Of a stretch of 64,000 nt of DNA, positions 1 to 8,775 are shown piece after piece. The notes below the pieces were generated by a model. It did no database searches and was not told the origin of the DNA. It saw only the letters and a program-made list of their open reading frames with translations. Each line of letters opens with the position of its first letter. The first letter of the stretch is position 1. A program made the position numbers and the translations under genes. Source of the DNA: CAYHDV01 sp047619465 (GTDB lineage: Bacteria; Patescibacteriota; Minisyncoccia; Phycocordibacterales; CSBR16-119); the NCBI GenBank assembly GCA_047619465.1, contig JBLHJW010000001.1, positions 1 to 64,000 of the forward strand. The letters are read 5' to 3'.

Positions 1-1251
1 GCAGAGTGGTGGGTGGATGTAGCCGCGGCCGTTTTCTGAGGAAGCGGCTGTTGCGATAGAAAGATCGAATATTCTAAGACTCACAATGCTTCCAACAAAA
101 AGAAAATCGTCTGTGGTGTCATAACCAATAGATGCTGGGTGAGGAAAAGCAGACTGACTTGTTGTTGCAACATTACTTGTAAAATCTAATTGACCAAGCA
201 CATTTACAGCGCTTTCTCCGTCTGTGATTGAAGTTACGTCAAATATAGTAACTCTAGAGTTGCCACTTTCTGCTACAAAAAGGCGATTGTTTGATGAGTC
301 AGCATAAGCATCAAATGGAAAGTTCATTGTTCCAGCGGTTGTACCCGTCGCATAAGAAGTAAAGTCAGTTTGACCCAGTACATTCACAGCATTTTCACCA
401 TCTACAATGGTTGAGACATCAAAAGTCATAATTCTATTTGACTGAGAGTCTGCAGCATAGAGAGTGTTTCCATTAAGGTGTATATTTCCTAAATCAGAAA
501 AGTCATTTTGAGATGTTGTTGCATCTTGAGTGGTAAAGTCTGCCGCACCCAGAACGTTTATAGCATTCTCCCCGTTCGTAATTGTTGACACATCATAAAC
601 TACAATTCTTCCAACTGCCCCTTCGGCAACATAAAGAGTATTTCCATCATTACTAAGGGCAATTCCCGTAGGGGAACTCAGTCCAGATTGAGTAACTGTT
701 GCAGCCTGTGAAGTAAAGTCTGCTTGACCAATTACATAGACTGCATTTTCACCATTGGTGATCGAAGCAACATCATAAACAAGAACTCTGGCATAATTTG
801 CATCTACAACATACAGATAATCGTTGTCTGCATCATACTCAAGAGAGCTAGGGCTACTCAAGTTTGCTTGAGAAGGTGATTCTGGTGGCTCCATACCTCC
901 AGGGCCTTTTGAAACAAAGTCTGGATGGCCTAGAACATAACTAGCGTTCATACCATTTGTGATTCCACCAGAATATTCATAAACAAGAACTCTATTACCT
1001 CTACCGTCTGAAACAAAGACCCTGTCTCCTGCTGAGTCCACAGCTACGCCAGCAACATCATTCAATCCATTTTGAGTGGTGGTTGTTTCTCCTGCTGTAA
1101 AGTCTGCTTGACCTATTACATAACTTGCATCCATACCATCAGAAAGAGTCGCAGCTTGAAGTGACGTTAGTGGTAAAAATAGAGTAGCAAAAGAAATCGT
1201 GATTATTAGAAGTAATGTTGTTTGCTTTGATATCAGTGTATTAATTTTCAT
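1..1251 (-). CDS. Secreted NHL-type beta-propeller protein (3' end cut by window edge)
   Basis: The reading frame is open from an ATG at 1251 to the window edge, giving 417 codons with no stop. Residues 1-31 form a signal peptide: a short basic stretch, a hydrophobic run, and an Ala-Ala end. The rest is a tandem array of about 55-60-residue units, each opening with a motif like NGENAVYVIGQADFTS followed by a strand like RVLVYDVASI. That pattern is typical of NHL six-bladed propellers, and at least five units are visible. NHL proteins usually bind proteins or glycans outside the cell; no catalytic motif is seen here. It starts 20 nt after the helicase gene, so the two are probably co-transcribed. 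The fold is well supported and the ligand is unknown. Confidence 0.8.
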   Translation of the reverse strand, partial: MKINTLISKQTTLLLIITISFATLFLPLTSLQAATLSDGMDASYVIGQADFTAGETTTTQNGLNDVAGVAVDSAGDRVFVSDGRGNRVLVYEYSGGITNGMNASYVLGHPDFVSKGPGGMEPPESPSQANLSSPSSLEYDADNDYLYVVDANYARVLVYDVASITNGENAVYVIGQADFTSQAATVTQSGLSSPTGIALSNDGNTLYVAEGAVGRIVVYDVSTITNGENAINVLGAADFTTQDATTSQNDFSDLGNIHLNGNTLYAADSQSNRIMTFDVSTIVDGENAVNVLGQTDFTSYATGTTAGTMNFPFDAYADSSNNRLFVAESGNSRVTIFDVTSITDGESAVNVLGQLDFTSNVATTSQSAFPHPASIGYDTTDDFLFVGSIVSLRIFDLSIATAASSENGRGYIHPPLC

Positions 1252-1271
1252 GGATTTATTATAACAGATAA

Positions 1272-4200
1272 TTAAAAAATCTCTCCTTGTTCTGGATCTC
1301 CCTGTATTAAGTCTAGCAGCTCTATATAGTCTTTTGTTTTTTCATCTTTTTTGTAATTCCCTTTTAGAAATTCACCTGAAAGCAGGCTGTCAGCAAGACC
1401 CTGAATAATTTCTCGTAGTTCGTCTAAGTCTGTTTCGGTTATATCAAATTCTATCTGTTCGTAAACCCCTTTACTGTTTGGCTCTACAAAGTCAAAGACC
1501 GCCTTCTTAAAATCAAACCGTCCTTTATAAGCATGTCTTAGTAAGAGTTTATAAAAAGTTGCTTGGCGTTTTATTTTTTCTTTTCTGTCTTTCGGCATGT
1601 CACTGTAGGATTTACCAGTCTTATAATCCCATACGATAATATTTCCTTCTTTGTCTCTTGTGACTTTATCCATTACCCCAGTAAGGTTTATACTTTGACC
1701 CTCGCGAAGCTCAAAGGGCAGAGCTGGAACTCTAAGTTCATTTTCCATCGGAACGTCAAAGCTTTTTTCTCTATCAGAAAAATAACTTTCTAGGATGCCC
1801 CAACCTCTATCTTCAAATTCCCAATAGGCAGGATTTCCAGCAAGAACCTTTTTGTATGACTCTTCTAGTATTTTTACTCCTAGAATTTCTCCTTTGTTCT
1901 TACACTCATTGAAATAATCCTCCAAAGTCCCATGGATAAGATTCCCAAAATCCAAATATACAGTCTTTGATTCTGGTAAATGAATTAAATTTCTGAAGAA
2001 ATACAGGATTGGCGATTCTACATAGTTATTTAACGCAGATACAGACAACTTACTCTTCATAAACTTATCGGTAATAAATTCCTGATTTGTGATAGATAGA
2101 AGCCTTGGCTTCCCCTCCTCAAAGAAAGCGGCAAACTCAGTTCCGAGTTCAGCTTCAAAAGCGGATACAGATACTGTATTTACTCCATCTACATCATCAA
2201 CAAAAGATGTTTTGTTCTTTTCTTTTCCTTCTTCGTTTAGCACGTAGGAACTTATTAGAGCATTTTTCTTTGCACGAGTTAGCGCCACATAGAAAAGCCT
2301 TCTTTCGTCATCAAGAGATCCATCCGAAAAATCATCAAAAGGCAGATCAATCTCTCCTGAAACAGATCTTTTTGAAATGGCTCGAACTAAGTAAACAGTA
2401 TCAAACTCCAACCCTTTAGACCCATGATAAGTCATCATGGAAACCCCCGATAGTGAACCCTGAGGAATTGATATTCGCAAGTTGTGACGTTTAAGTGAGT
2501 CTAAGTAGTACAAGAAATCACTTAAAGAAAACGACCCTCTACGAGTGGTCTCATTTTTAATCTCATCAAAAATCTTTTCAAGTTTTGAAAGTGCCAATAC
2601 AGCATTTGGTCTTTTTAGAAGATACTCAAGATATCCACTCTCACGAACAAACCAAGAAAAATAAGTAGAAAATTGTTCGTTTTCTGATTTCTTTTTTGCT
2701 TCAACCAAGAACTCAACAAATCTTTTTGCCGCTGCTTGAGTTTCATCTGCTGCACCAAGCTCTTTAAGAATCTTTGGGTCACTCAGAATAGAATATATAT
2801 TTTTCTTTGGCCCGCGCCTTGTTCCTCTAAGCCTAGATAGAACCTGCTGAACAAAAAATACATCGAATTTAAGGAAGTCTATGTACAAAACCCTGGCCAT
2901 GTATTCATCAGCCAGGAAATCATCCGCGCTTCGTAGAAGAAGAAATAGTTTCAGAATATCGATATCTTCCAGTAGGTTTATTTTAGACAAATCCTTGTAT
3001 GGAATTTCAAAACTATCAAAAATCTGCCTTATCCCAGAAGCGTCTTTGTTATTTCTATATAGAACTGCTATTTCATCTGGATTTTCACCGGAATCTATTC
3101 TTGATTTGATGTCTTTTGCCATCCAAAGCAGCTCAGACTTGTATGCAGAGAACTCTCTATATTCTAAAACACCAGACCTGTCTTTGAAAAAAGATTCCAA
3201 TTCTTCTGATTGTTTGTGGCTTTCACTCTTAGAGATAAGCGAATAAGCCGAGTCTAGAATGTGCTGACCAGACCGATAATTATGAACAAGATCTATTACA
3301 ACCATTTCTGACAAAATATTCTTCAACTCACCAAAACTAGCCTCTGTAGCACCTGCAAAACGATATATGGCTTGCTTGTCATCCCCAACAACAAAGAGGT
3401 TTGGTTTTCCTTCATTTACTGGGTTGTCGATTAGTAAATGGATTATTTTATTTTGAGCATCATTTGTGTCTTGGTGTTCATCAACAAGAAGATACTGGAA
3501 TCTTTCTTGCATCTCCATCTTGAACTCTTCGTTTGATTCTAACACCTCAATAAATGAAAGTATTAAGTCGGAGAAGTCATAGAAATTGTTTTCTTCAATT
3601 TTTGACTGGTACAAATCATAAAGCCTCCCAAGTTCCAGGTTCTTATCTCGACGACGTTCACGCTTAGCAAGCTCAGATGGTTTAATGTCACCTTTATTTT
3701 TATCCCCCCGAGAAACCTTATAAAATAATACTTCATCTTTCATAGACAATTCAAACTGCTCTAAGGTTTTCTGCTCAAACTCTTTAGAGTTGAGTCCCTC
3801 ATTTTTTATTTTATCTATTGAGAACATCAGAGAGCTCATGGTTCCTGGTCTTCTTTTAAAAACTGAAAAGTGTTTAGTATCCAAGTCCGATTGAATTTCT
3901 TCAAGTAGTTCTATCCTTTCAATATCACTAATGAGTCTAGACCCTAAAAACCTCGGGAAGAAATCACTGTTAGATCTAATCATCTCCTCCGCAAAAGAAT
4001 GAAAAGTGCTAATTTGAGTTCTATGAGATAACTCCCCACCAACAAGAACAGAGAGTCTTTCTCTCATGTTGTAACTAGCTGTGTTTGTAAAAGTTAGAGC
4101 CAGAACATTCTCTGGATCTATCCCTGGCGACTCCTTCAGTATATTTGCAATCCTCAAAGTTAAAATCTGAGTTTTACCTGTACCGGGACCAGCCATTACA

Positions 4201-4286
4201 AAAACAGGACCTTCAATGGTGTCTACAGCTTTCTTCTGCTCTGGATTTAAAAGACTGTATTGTTGGTTGAATTTTTCTTCATTCAT
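1272..4286 (-). CDS. UvrD/PcrA-like helicase fused to a RecB-type PD-(D/E)XK nuclease
   Basis: This 1004-residue protein is a superfamily 1A DNA helicase. Walker A is AGPGTGKT at residues 32-39, motif Ia is ALTFTNTAS near 62-70, motif II is DEHQD at 269-273, motif III is GDDKQAIYRFAGA at 301-313, and motif VI is VALTRAKK in the second half. The C-terminal 250 residues carry a RecB-like nuclease domain, with an upstream GxxxH motif (GNLIHGTLEDY) and catalytic DYKTGK at 887-892. Helicase plus nuclease in one chain resembles AddA, so a role in end resection or recombination repair is likely. No AddB partner lies nearby. The chain is longer than UvrD (about 720) and shorter than AddA (about 1200). 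The family is certain; the cellular role is inferred. Confidence 0.9.
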   Translation of the reverse strand: MNEEKFNQQYSLLNPEQKKAVDTIEGPVFVMAGPGTGKTQILTLRIANILKESPGIDPENVLALTFTNTASYNMRERLSVLVGGELSHRTQISTFHSFAEEMIRSNSDFFPRFLGSRLISDIERIELLEEIQSDLDTKHFSVFKRRPGTMSSLMFSIDKIKNEGLNSKEFEQKTLEQFELSMKDEVLFYKVSRGDKNKGDIKPSELAKRERRRDKNLELGRLYDLYQSKIEENNFYDFSDLILSFIEVLESNEEFKMEMQERFQYLLVDEHQDTNDAQNKIIHLLIDNPVNEGKPNLFVVGDDKQAIYRFAGATEASFGELKNILSEMVVIDLVHNYRSGQHILDSAYSLISKSESHKQSEELESFFKDRSGVLEYREFSAYKSELLWMAKDIKSRIDSGENPDEIAVLYRNNKDASGIRQIFDSFEIPYKDLSKINLLEDIDILKLFLLLRSADDFLADEYMARVLYIDFLKFDVFFVQQVLSRLRGTRRGPKKNIYSILSDPKILKELGAADETQAAAKRFVEFLVEAKKKSENEQFSTYFSWFVRESGYLEYLLKRPNAVLALSKLEKIFDEIKNETTRRGSFSLSDFLYYLDSLKRHNLRISIPQGSLSGVSMMTYHGSKGLEFDTVYLVRAISKRSVSGEIDLPFDDFSDGSLDDERRLFYVALTRAKKNALISSYVLNEEGKEKNKTSFVDDVDGVNTVSVSAFEAELGTEFAAFFEEGKPRLLSITNQEFITDKFMKSKLSVSALNNYVESPILYFFRNLIHLPESKTVYLDFGNLIHGTLEDYFNECKNKGEILGVKILEESYKKVLAGNPAYWEFEDRGWGILESYFSDREKSFDVPMENELRVPALPFELREGQSINLTGVMDKVTRDKEGNIIVWDYKTGKSYSDMPKDRKEKIKRQATFYKLLLRHAYKGRFDFKKAVFDFVEPNSKGVYEQIEFDITETDLDELREIIQGLADSLLSGEFLKGNYKKDEKTKDYIELLDLIQGDPEQGEIF

Positions 4287-4332
4287 GCAGCTAGTATACT
4301 ACATCTAATTTTGATTGCTTTTTTATTTAATA

Positions 4333-4620
4333 ATGGTAAAAATAGTAAAAGATAATAAATTGATCATGGGTGGCTATATAGAAAGCAGAGCGATATCAAC
4401 TATTGGCCGTCTATATCATGAAAAAATAGAGGTCATAATGAAAGAAAGAAAGACTCTCAAGTCTTTAACACATCAACAACATTTAGATTTGAAGGAATTT
4501 CTATCACAAAGAACTAATCGAATTCTAAAAAACGTAAACAGATACAGGGACAAACCCTACCTATACAAATGGGTGAAATCTGCAGTAGATAGATTAATTA
4601 AATTACCCATCAGTGAATAA
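4333..4620 (+). CDS. Small basic hypothetical protein
   Basis: This 95-residue Lys/Arg-rich protein has no family I recognise. An upstream in-frame ATG exists at 4315, but the 4333 ATG avoids a hydrophobic tag and is preferred. No signal peptide or membrane segment is visible. A strong hairpin overlaps the stop codon, which supports a real monocistronic gene. It diverges from the helicase gene 28-50 nt away. Function unknown. Confidence 0.5.
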   Translation: MVKIVKDNKLIMGGYIESRAISTIGRLYHEKIEVIMKERKTLKSLTHQQHLDLKEFLSQRTNRILKNVNRYRDKPYLYKWVKSAVDRLIKLPISE

Positions 4621-4635
4621 CTGATGGGCTTTTGT
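4606..4635 (+). terminator. Intrinsic terminator overlapping the stop codon of the 4333 gene
   Basis: Nine-base arms CCCATCAGT and ACTGATGGG flank a five-base loop and are followed by CTTTTG. The stop codon lies in the loop and 3' arm. Confidence 0.75.
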
Positions 4636-4685
4636 TTATATCTAGACAATCTATATTTTGTGTTATTACTTGCAAAAACGATTTC

Positions 4686-4973
4686 ATGAAGGTAGTGTGT
4701 AGAAAAAGAAGAAAAACCATCGCAATGAATTATCTAGCAATAAAAGCACTCAAACAATTTGAAAAATTATTACCAGAACTATCTCTAGCCTTAGATAAGA
4801 AAACAGAGAATATAAACGAAAGTGATAAGCAGGTTTTGAATAGATCCTTAGGCATCCTTGACTGTGTATTTTTTCGAGGAAAATCTGAAGACTACTTTCG
4901 AATACTTGAAGGACATAAGCATAAAGGAAATATCCGAAAAATTATTAAAGACCAACTAGGGTACAACTACTAA
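4686..4973 (+). CDS. Small hypothetical protein
   Basis: A 95-residue reading frame from the ATG at 4686; the frame stays open back to 4632, and an alternative start lies at 4725. The sequence looks mainly helical, charged and soluble, with no recognised domain. It sits between two intrinsic terminators, so it is probably its own transcription unit. Its size and context match the preceding gene, but I see no clear sequence similarity between them. Function unknown. Confidence 0.45.
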   Translation: MKVVCRKRRKTIAMNYLAIKALKQFEKLLPELSLALDKKTENINESDKQVLNRSLGILDCVFFRGKSEDYFRILEGHKHKGNIRKIIKDQLGYNY

Positions 4974-4981
4974 AGATTTAA

Positions 4982-5007
4982 AACCCCGCCTTCGGCGGGG
5001 TTTTTAT
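4982..5007 (+). terminator. Intrinsic terminator between convergent genes
   Basis: CCCCGCC-TTC-GGCGGGG followed by TTTTTAT, 11 nt after the + strand gene. A-rich sequence on the other side may let it also serve the minus-strand DUF389 gene. Confidence 0.85.
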
Positions 5008-5052
5008 ATTCTCAAATCTAGAGGCTTTGTTAAAAAGTTATAGTGATTACTT

Positions 5053-5883
5053 TTAATTTAAAATATTTTCTATAACTTCATCTTCTCCAGAGGCCACCTC
5101 TTCTATTGAGTTTTCAAGTTCGTCTTGGGCTGCTTCTGGGTTTTTATTCAAAGGCTTCGCTTTCTTTACCTCTTTTTCTATAACAGTGACTTTATCCTTT
5201 TCAGCTTCATTTGCATCTTTGATTGCTCTTTCTGCGGTTCCACGTTTTGTATATAAATTCATAGAAGAGAAAACAAAAACACTAGCAAAAATAATTCCAA
5301 GTATGTTTATTAGGAACAGCAGAAAAGCTCCTTTAGCAATAGCAAAATTTAAAGTTGCAAGACCAAGCCCTGTTACAGCTAATGGTGGAACAAGGGAAAC
5401 AGAGATTGCAATTCCTGGAATCGTTTCTGAAAGCTTTGGTTTTATCAAAGCAAAAGAAGCAGCAAAACCGGCAACAATAGCAACTGCGGCATCAAGCAGG
5501 TTTGGAGTTGTTCGTGAGAGTATTTCTGGAACAACCAACCCTTCTTTTGTTCCAAATAGAAGGCCTATTACAAAAGCTGCTCCAATAGCAAACAACAAAG
5601 ACTTACCTAGGGTAAGGACAGCTCTTCGAATCAGAGACTCATTAAACATTACAATACCCATAGCAAGAGAAAGTATCGGAGACAGCACTGGAGCAATAAG
5701 CATGGCACCAATAACGATAGCGGTGTTATTTAAAAGTAAACCAAAAGAAGCCATGGCAATAGATAGTACAACCATCAAAAAGAAGTCCATGTTGGGGGTG
5801 CTTTGATCTATTAATTTTTTTACGGCCTCTCCTTTTTCTCCAGAAGAAGAGCTATTAAATAGCCTACCAATTGTTTTTTCCAT
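5053..5883 (-). CDS. DUF389 family integral membrane protein
   Basis: This 276-residue protein has about six membrane segments between residues 33 and 215. It carries the DUF389 signature LLNNTAIVIGAMLIAPVLSP near residues 50-70, followed by a second conserved block, PGIAISVSLVPPLAVTGLGLA. The C-terminal 70 residues are highly charged and cytoplasmic in appearance. DUF389 is a widespread hydrophobic family without an established function. The gene lies 65 nt downstream of the M3 peptidase gene on the same strand with no terminator between them, so the two may be co-transcribed. Confidence 0.85.
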   Translation of the reverse strand: MEKTIGRLFNSSSSGEKGEAVKKLIDQSTPNMDFFLMVVLSIAMASFGLLLNNTAIVIGAMLIAPVLSPILSLAMGIVMFNESLIRRAVLTLGKSLLFAIGAAFVIGLLFGTKEGLVVPEILSRTTPNLLDAAVAIVAGFAASFALIKPKLSETIPGIAISVSLVPPLAVTGLGLATLNFAIAKGAFLLFLINILGIIFASVFVFSSMNLYTKRGTAERAIKDANEAEKDKVTVIEKEVKKAKPLNKNPEAAQDELENSIEEVASGEDEVIENILN

Positions 5884-5948
5884 ATACTGAATATAATACC
5901 AGAAAATTATTAAAATCTACCTGTTAGTTTTAAATATATGATCAAGAG

Positions 5949-7919
5949 CTACTTTATTCCTAGAGCTTCTAGGAAGGCTTTATTGTTGGGTTTCCTACCT
6001 AAAAAGTCCTTAATTTGGCTCATTTCGTCCACTGAGCCACCTTTTGATAGTATCTTGTCTCGTAGGTCCTTTCCGACTTTTTTGTTCTTAATTCCTTCTT
6101 TTTTAAATCTTGAGAACACATCGTATGCATATACTAGAGACCACATATATGTATAGTAACTAGCCTCATATCCAGTCATGTGACCCCAGCTTGCTGGAAA
6201 TAGAGATTTCTCATAAGAAGCCAATGGATTATATTTCTTCTCCAGAATCTTGTAGGTTTTCAAAACATCCTTTTTAAAATGAGATGAATGCATCATCTGA
6301 TCATACTTAGACAGAATAAAAGTCCGGTAGTACTCATTTGCTTTCATAAATTCATCTGCGCTTTTAATTTTTTCTTTTAGATCTTTTGGTAATTTTTCTC
6401 CAGTTTTATAGTGAGAAGACATCTCTTCTAAAACATCAAAGTCCTGAACCCAGTTTTCGAAAAGCTGTGAAGGTGTCTCCACAAAATCAAAATCAGTTCC
6501 AGTTCCTGCATAGGACTCAAATGTTGCCTTTGTAAGAAGGTCATGACTCATGTGACCGAACTCATGGAAGAGTGTGCTTATTTCTCCAACAGAAAGAAGG
6601 GATGGATTCTTTTTTGTTCCCTTTGGAAAGTTTCCTACAACCACGGCAAACGGCGCTTTATATTTATTGGAACGACATCCATCAACATGTCCTGGAATTA
6701 AATTCCAACAAGCCATGTGACCAAACTTACCTTCTCTTGGGAATAGATCAAAAGCGATGTGGGAAATCTTGTTTCCTTTTTCAAAAACATCAAAGACCAG
6801 AACATCCTTGTGCCATAGTGTTAGTTCACTCTTTTTAAAAGACACGCCAAAGAGTCCGCCGAACAGGCTGAACATGTAATCCATAACTTTTTCTAAAGGG
6901 AAATATTTCTTTACTTCATTTGGATCGTAGTCATAAAGTTTCTTTTTCAATTTCACCGAATAGTATCCTGCATCATAGAAACTAAGCTTTTTAACTCCGT
7001 ACTCCTTGTTTGCAAATTTCTGCACCTCTTTCACTTCTTTAAAAACTTCTGGTTTTAGTTTTGTTATTATTGAATCTAGAAATTTTTCAATGTTTTCTGG
7101 ATTTTTCGACATTCTTTTTTCTGTGGCAAAATGAGCGTAGGTTTTGTATCCTAGAATATTGGCTTTTTCTTTCCTTAGAATAAGCATCTCCTGAAGAAGT
7201 TTTATATTTCTCTTTCCTCCTTTCTGAGAACTCTTTATAGATAATTCTTTTCTTTTTTTGTCACTATCAGAATAGCTCATAAAAGGGCCAAGTTCCGGAT
7301 AAGATAGCGTTACTTTATATTTCTTGGTTTTCTTATCTTTGCTCAGGTTGGCTACGTAGTTTTCAGGAAGACCAGATAACTCTTCTTTTGTGCAGAGAAT
7401 AAAGTCTTCGTGGTCTATTATATTTTTACCAAATTCACTGTCTAGTTTCAAAAGTTTCTTTTTAATCTTTAGTAACTCTTTTCGTTTTTCAACAGGAAGA
7501 TCAAATCCCATCCTCTCAAAAGAAATTTTTGTATCTTTATACATAACCTTTTCCTCGTCTGTTAGTTTTTCTTTTCGAGGATTATATTCTTTAAAAGCTC
7601 TATACAAATCAATGTCATCACCAAGAACAGTCAATTGCTCCCATTTCCAAACACTCACCTTGTTTGATGATTCTCTAACCGACTTCTTGGTGCTTACATA
7701 TTGTAAAAAACCTATACCAGCGTTTTCATATCCAACATCTCCTGATGTCTCCAGAGCATAGACAGTATTCTCAAAAGTTCGATCTTTTTTGGGAATAGCT
7801 TTAATTTTTTCGTAATCTTCTTTTACCTTTTCAACTAGTTCTTTAGCGGCTTTATCTATGTCTTTTGGACCCCAAGATGCCCACTCGAAGTCTTTTTCTG
7901 TTTTTGGAATTATTTTCAT
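5949..7919 (-). CDS. M3 family zinc metallopeptidase (oligopeptidase type)
   Basis: This 656-residue protein has the zinc motif HEFGH at residues 452-456, in the context LFHEFGHMSHDLL. That context, with the conserved Gly-His-x-x-Gly and Tyr-rich region following (GHMTGYEASYYTYMW), is typical of family M3A oligopeptidases (thimet/PrlC group). The length matches the family and no signal peptide is present, so it should degrade short peptides in the cytoplasm. That would suit an organism living on imported peptides, which is an inference. The final zinc-ligand glutamate region lies downstream of HEFGH, but I did not pin down the residue. Confidence 0.92.
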   Translation of the reverse strand: MKIIPKTEKDFEWASWGPKDIDKAAKELVEKVKEDYEKIKAIPKKDRTFENTVYALETSGDVGYENAGIGFLQYVSTKKSVRESSNKVSVWKWEQLTVLGDDIDLYRAFKEYNPRKEKLTDEEKVMYKDTKISFERMGFDLPVEKRKELLKIKKKLLKLDSEFGKNIIDHEDFILCTKEELSGLPENYVANLSKDKKTKKYKVTLSYPELGPFMSYSDSDKKRKELSIKSSQKGGKRNIKLLQEMLILRKEKANILGYKTYAHFATEKRMSKNPENIEKFLDSIITKLKPEVFKEVKEVQKFANKEYGVKKLSFYDAGYYSVKLKKKLYDYDPNEVKKYFPLEKVMDYMFSLFGGLFGVSFKKSELTLWHKDVLVFDVFEKGNKISHIAFDLFPREGKFGHMACWNLIPGHVDGCRSNKYKAPFAVVVGNFPKGTKKNPSLLSVGEISTLFHEFGHMSHDLLTKATFESYAGTGTDFDFVETPSQLFENWVQDFDVLEEMSSHYKTGEKLPKDLKEKIKSADEFMKANEYYRTFILSKYDQMMHSSHFKKDVLKTYKILEKKYNPLASYEKSLFPASWGHMTGYEASYYTYMWSLVYAYDVFSRFKKEGIKNKKVGKDLRDKILSKGGSVDEMSQIKDFLGRKPNNKAFLEALGIK

Positions 7920-7950
7920 TAGGCCAGTATAACACCAAAGGCATGCAAAT

Positions 7951-7980
7951 AAAAAAGGCGTTACCGAACTGGTAATGCGT
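7951..7980 (-). terminator. Terminator after the superoxide dismutase gene
   Basis: On the minus strand CGCATTACC and GGTAACGCC pair around a five-base loop and are followed by TTTTTTATTT. Confidence 0.75.
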
Positions 7981-8022
7981 TTTTTATTTTTCTGGCTTAT
8001 GCATTAATTAGAACCTTCATTA

Positions 8023-8628
8023 CTATCTTTCGTAATTTTTAGAAACTTCTTCCCAATTAATCACAGAGAAGAACGCCTCTATGTAGTCTGGTCTCCTGTT
8101 TTGATAATTCAAATAGTACGCATGTTCCCAAACGTCCAAGCCGAGGATGGGTTCTCCTTTTTGATCTTCATCAATAACGTCCATTAGTGGATTATCCTGG
8201 TTTGGTGTAGAGGTAACAGCAAGCGATCCGTCTTCTTTCTTTATAAGCCATGCCCACCCTGAACCGAATCTGCTTCCAGCCGCCCCAGAAAATTGATTCT
8301 TAAAGTCTTCAAATGATCCAAAGTCTTCATTGATCCTGTCAGCAAGTAGACCTTCTGGCTCCCCTCCTCCGTCTGGAGACATCACTGACCAAAACAAGTC
8401 ATGATTATAGAATCCTCCGGCGTTGTTTCGAATAGCGGCTGGTGTCTCACCTGCAACAGCTAGAATCTCCTCAATTGTCCTGTCTACGTAATCTGTGTCA
8501 ACAAGAGCATCGTTAAGCTTCTTTGTGTATCCGGCATGATGTTTAGTGTAGTGAATCTCCATTGTCCTCGCATCTACGTGAGGCTCTAGAGAGTCATACT
8601 CATATGGAAGTTTAGGTTGTTCAAACAT
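8023..8628 (-). CDS. sodA: Superoxide dismutase, Mn-type signature
   Basis: This 201-residue Fe/Mn superoxide dismutase converts superoxide to hydrogen peroxide and oxygen. The metal ligands are H26, H76 (GGFYNHDLFW), D165 and H169 (GLDVWEHAYY). The residues that usually separate Mn from Fe enzymes, GG at 71-72 and the TPNQDNP motif near 141-147, favour Mn, although cambialistic enzymes exist. The protein has no signal peptide and should be cytoplasmic. The gene is monocistronic with its own terminator. It indicates exposure to oxygen. Confidence 0.95.
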   Translation of the reverse strand: MFEQPKLPYEYDSLEPHVDARTMEIHYTKHHAGYTKKLNDALVDTDYVDRTIEEILAVAGETPAAIRNNAGGFYNHDLFWSVMSPDGGGEPEGLLADRINEDFGSFEDFKNQFSGAAGSRFGSGWAWLIKKEDGSLAVTSTPNQDNPLMDVIDEDQKGEPILGLDVWEHAYYLNYQNRRPDYIEAFFSVINWEEVSKNYER

Positions 8629-8754
8629 ATTTTTTATTTAATGAATTTATAATTATGATACCTATAGCCAAAACGACAACGCCTCTTATGATTGCCAATT
8701 CTTTAATCATAATTAAAATTGGTTAATTATTAATTATTATTATTATAGCAAATA

Positions 8755-8775
8755 AAACCACCATTAGTGGTTTTA
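8755..8775 (-). terminator. Terminator overlapping the stop codon of the flavoprotein gene
   Basis: AAAACCAC-type arms flank a short loop across the stop codon at 8773-8775, and the minus strand continues into TTTTATTTG. Confidence 0.6.

Noticed and set aside
5186..5806. A 206-codon + strand frame opposite the DUF389 gene
   Set aside because: It is antisense to a clear membrane-protein family, with no features of its own.
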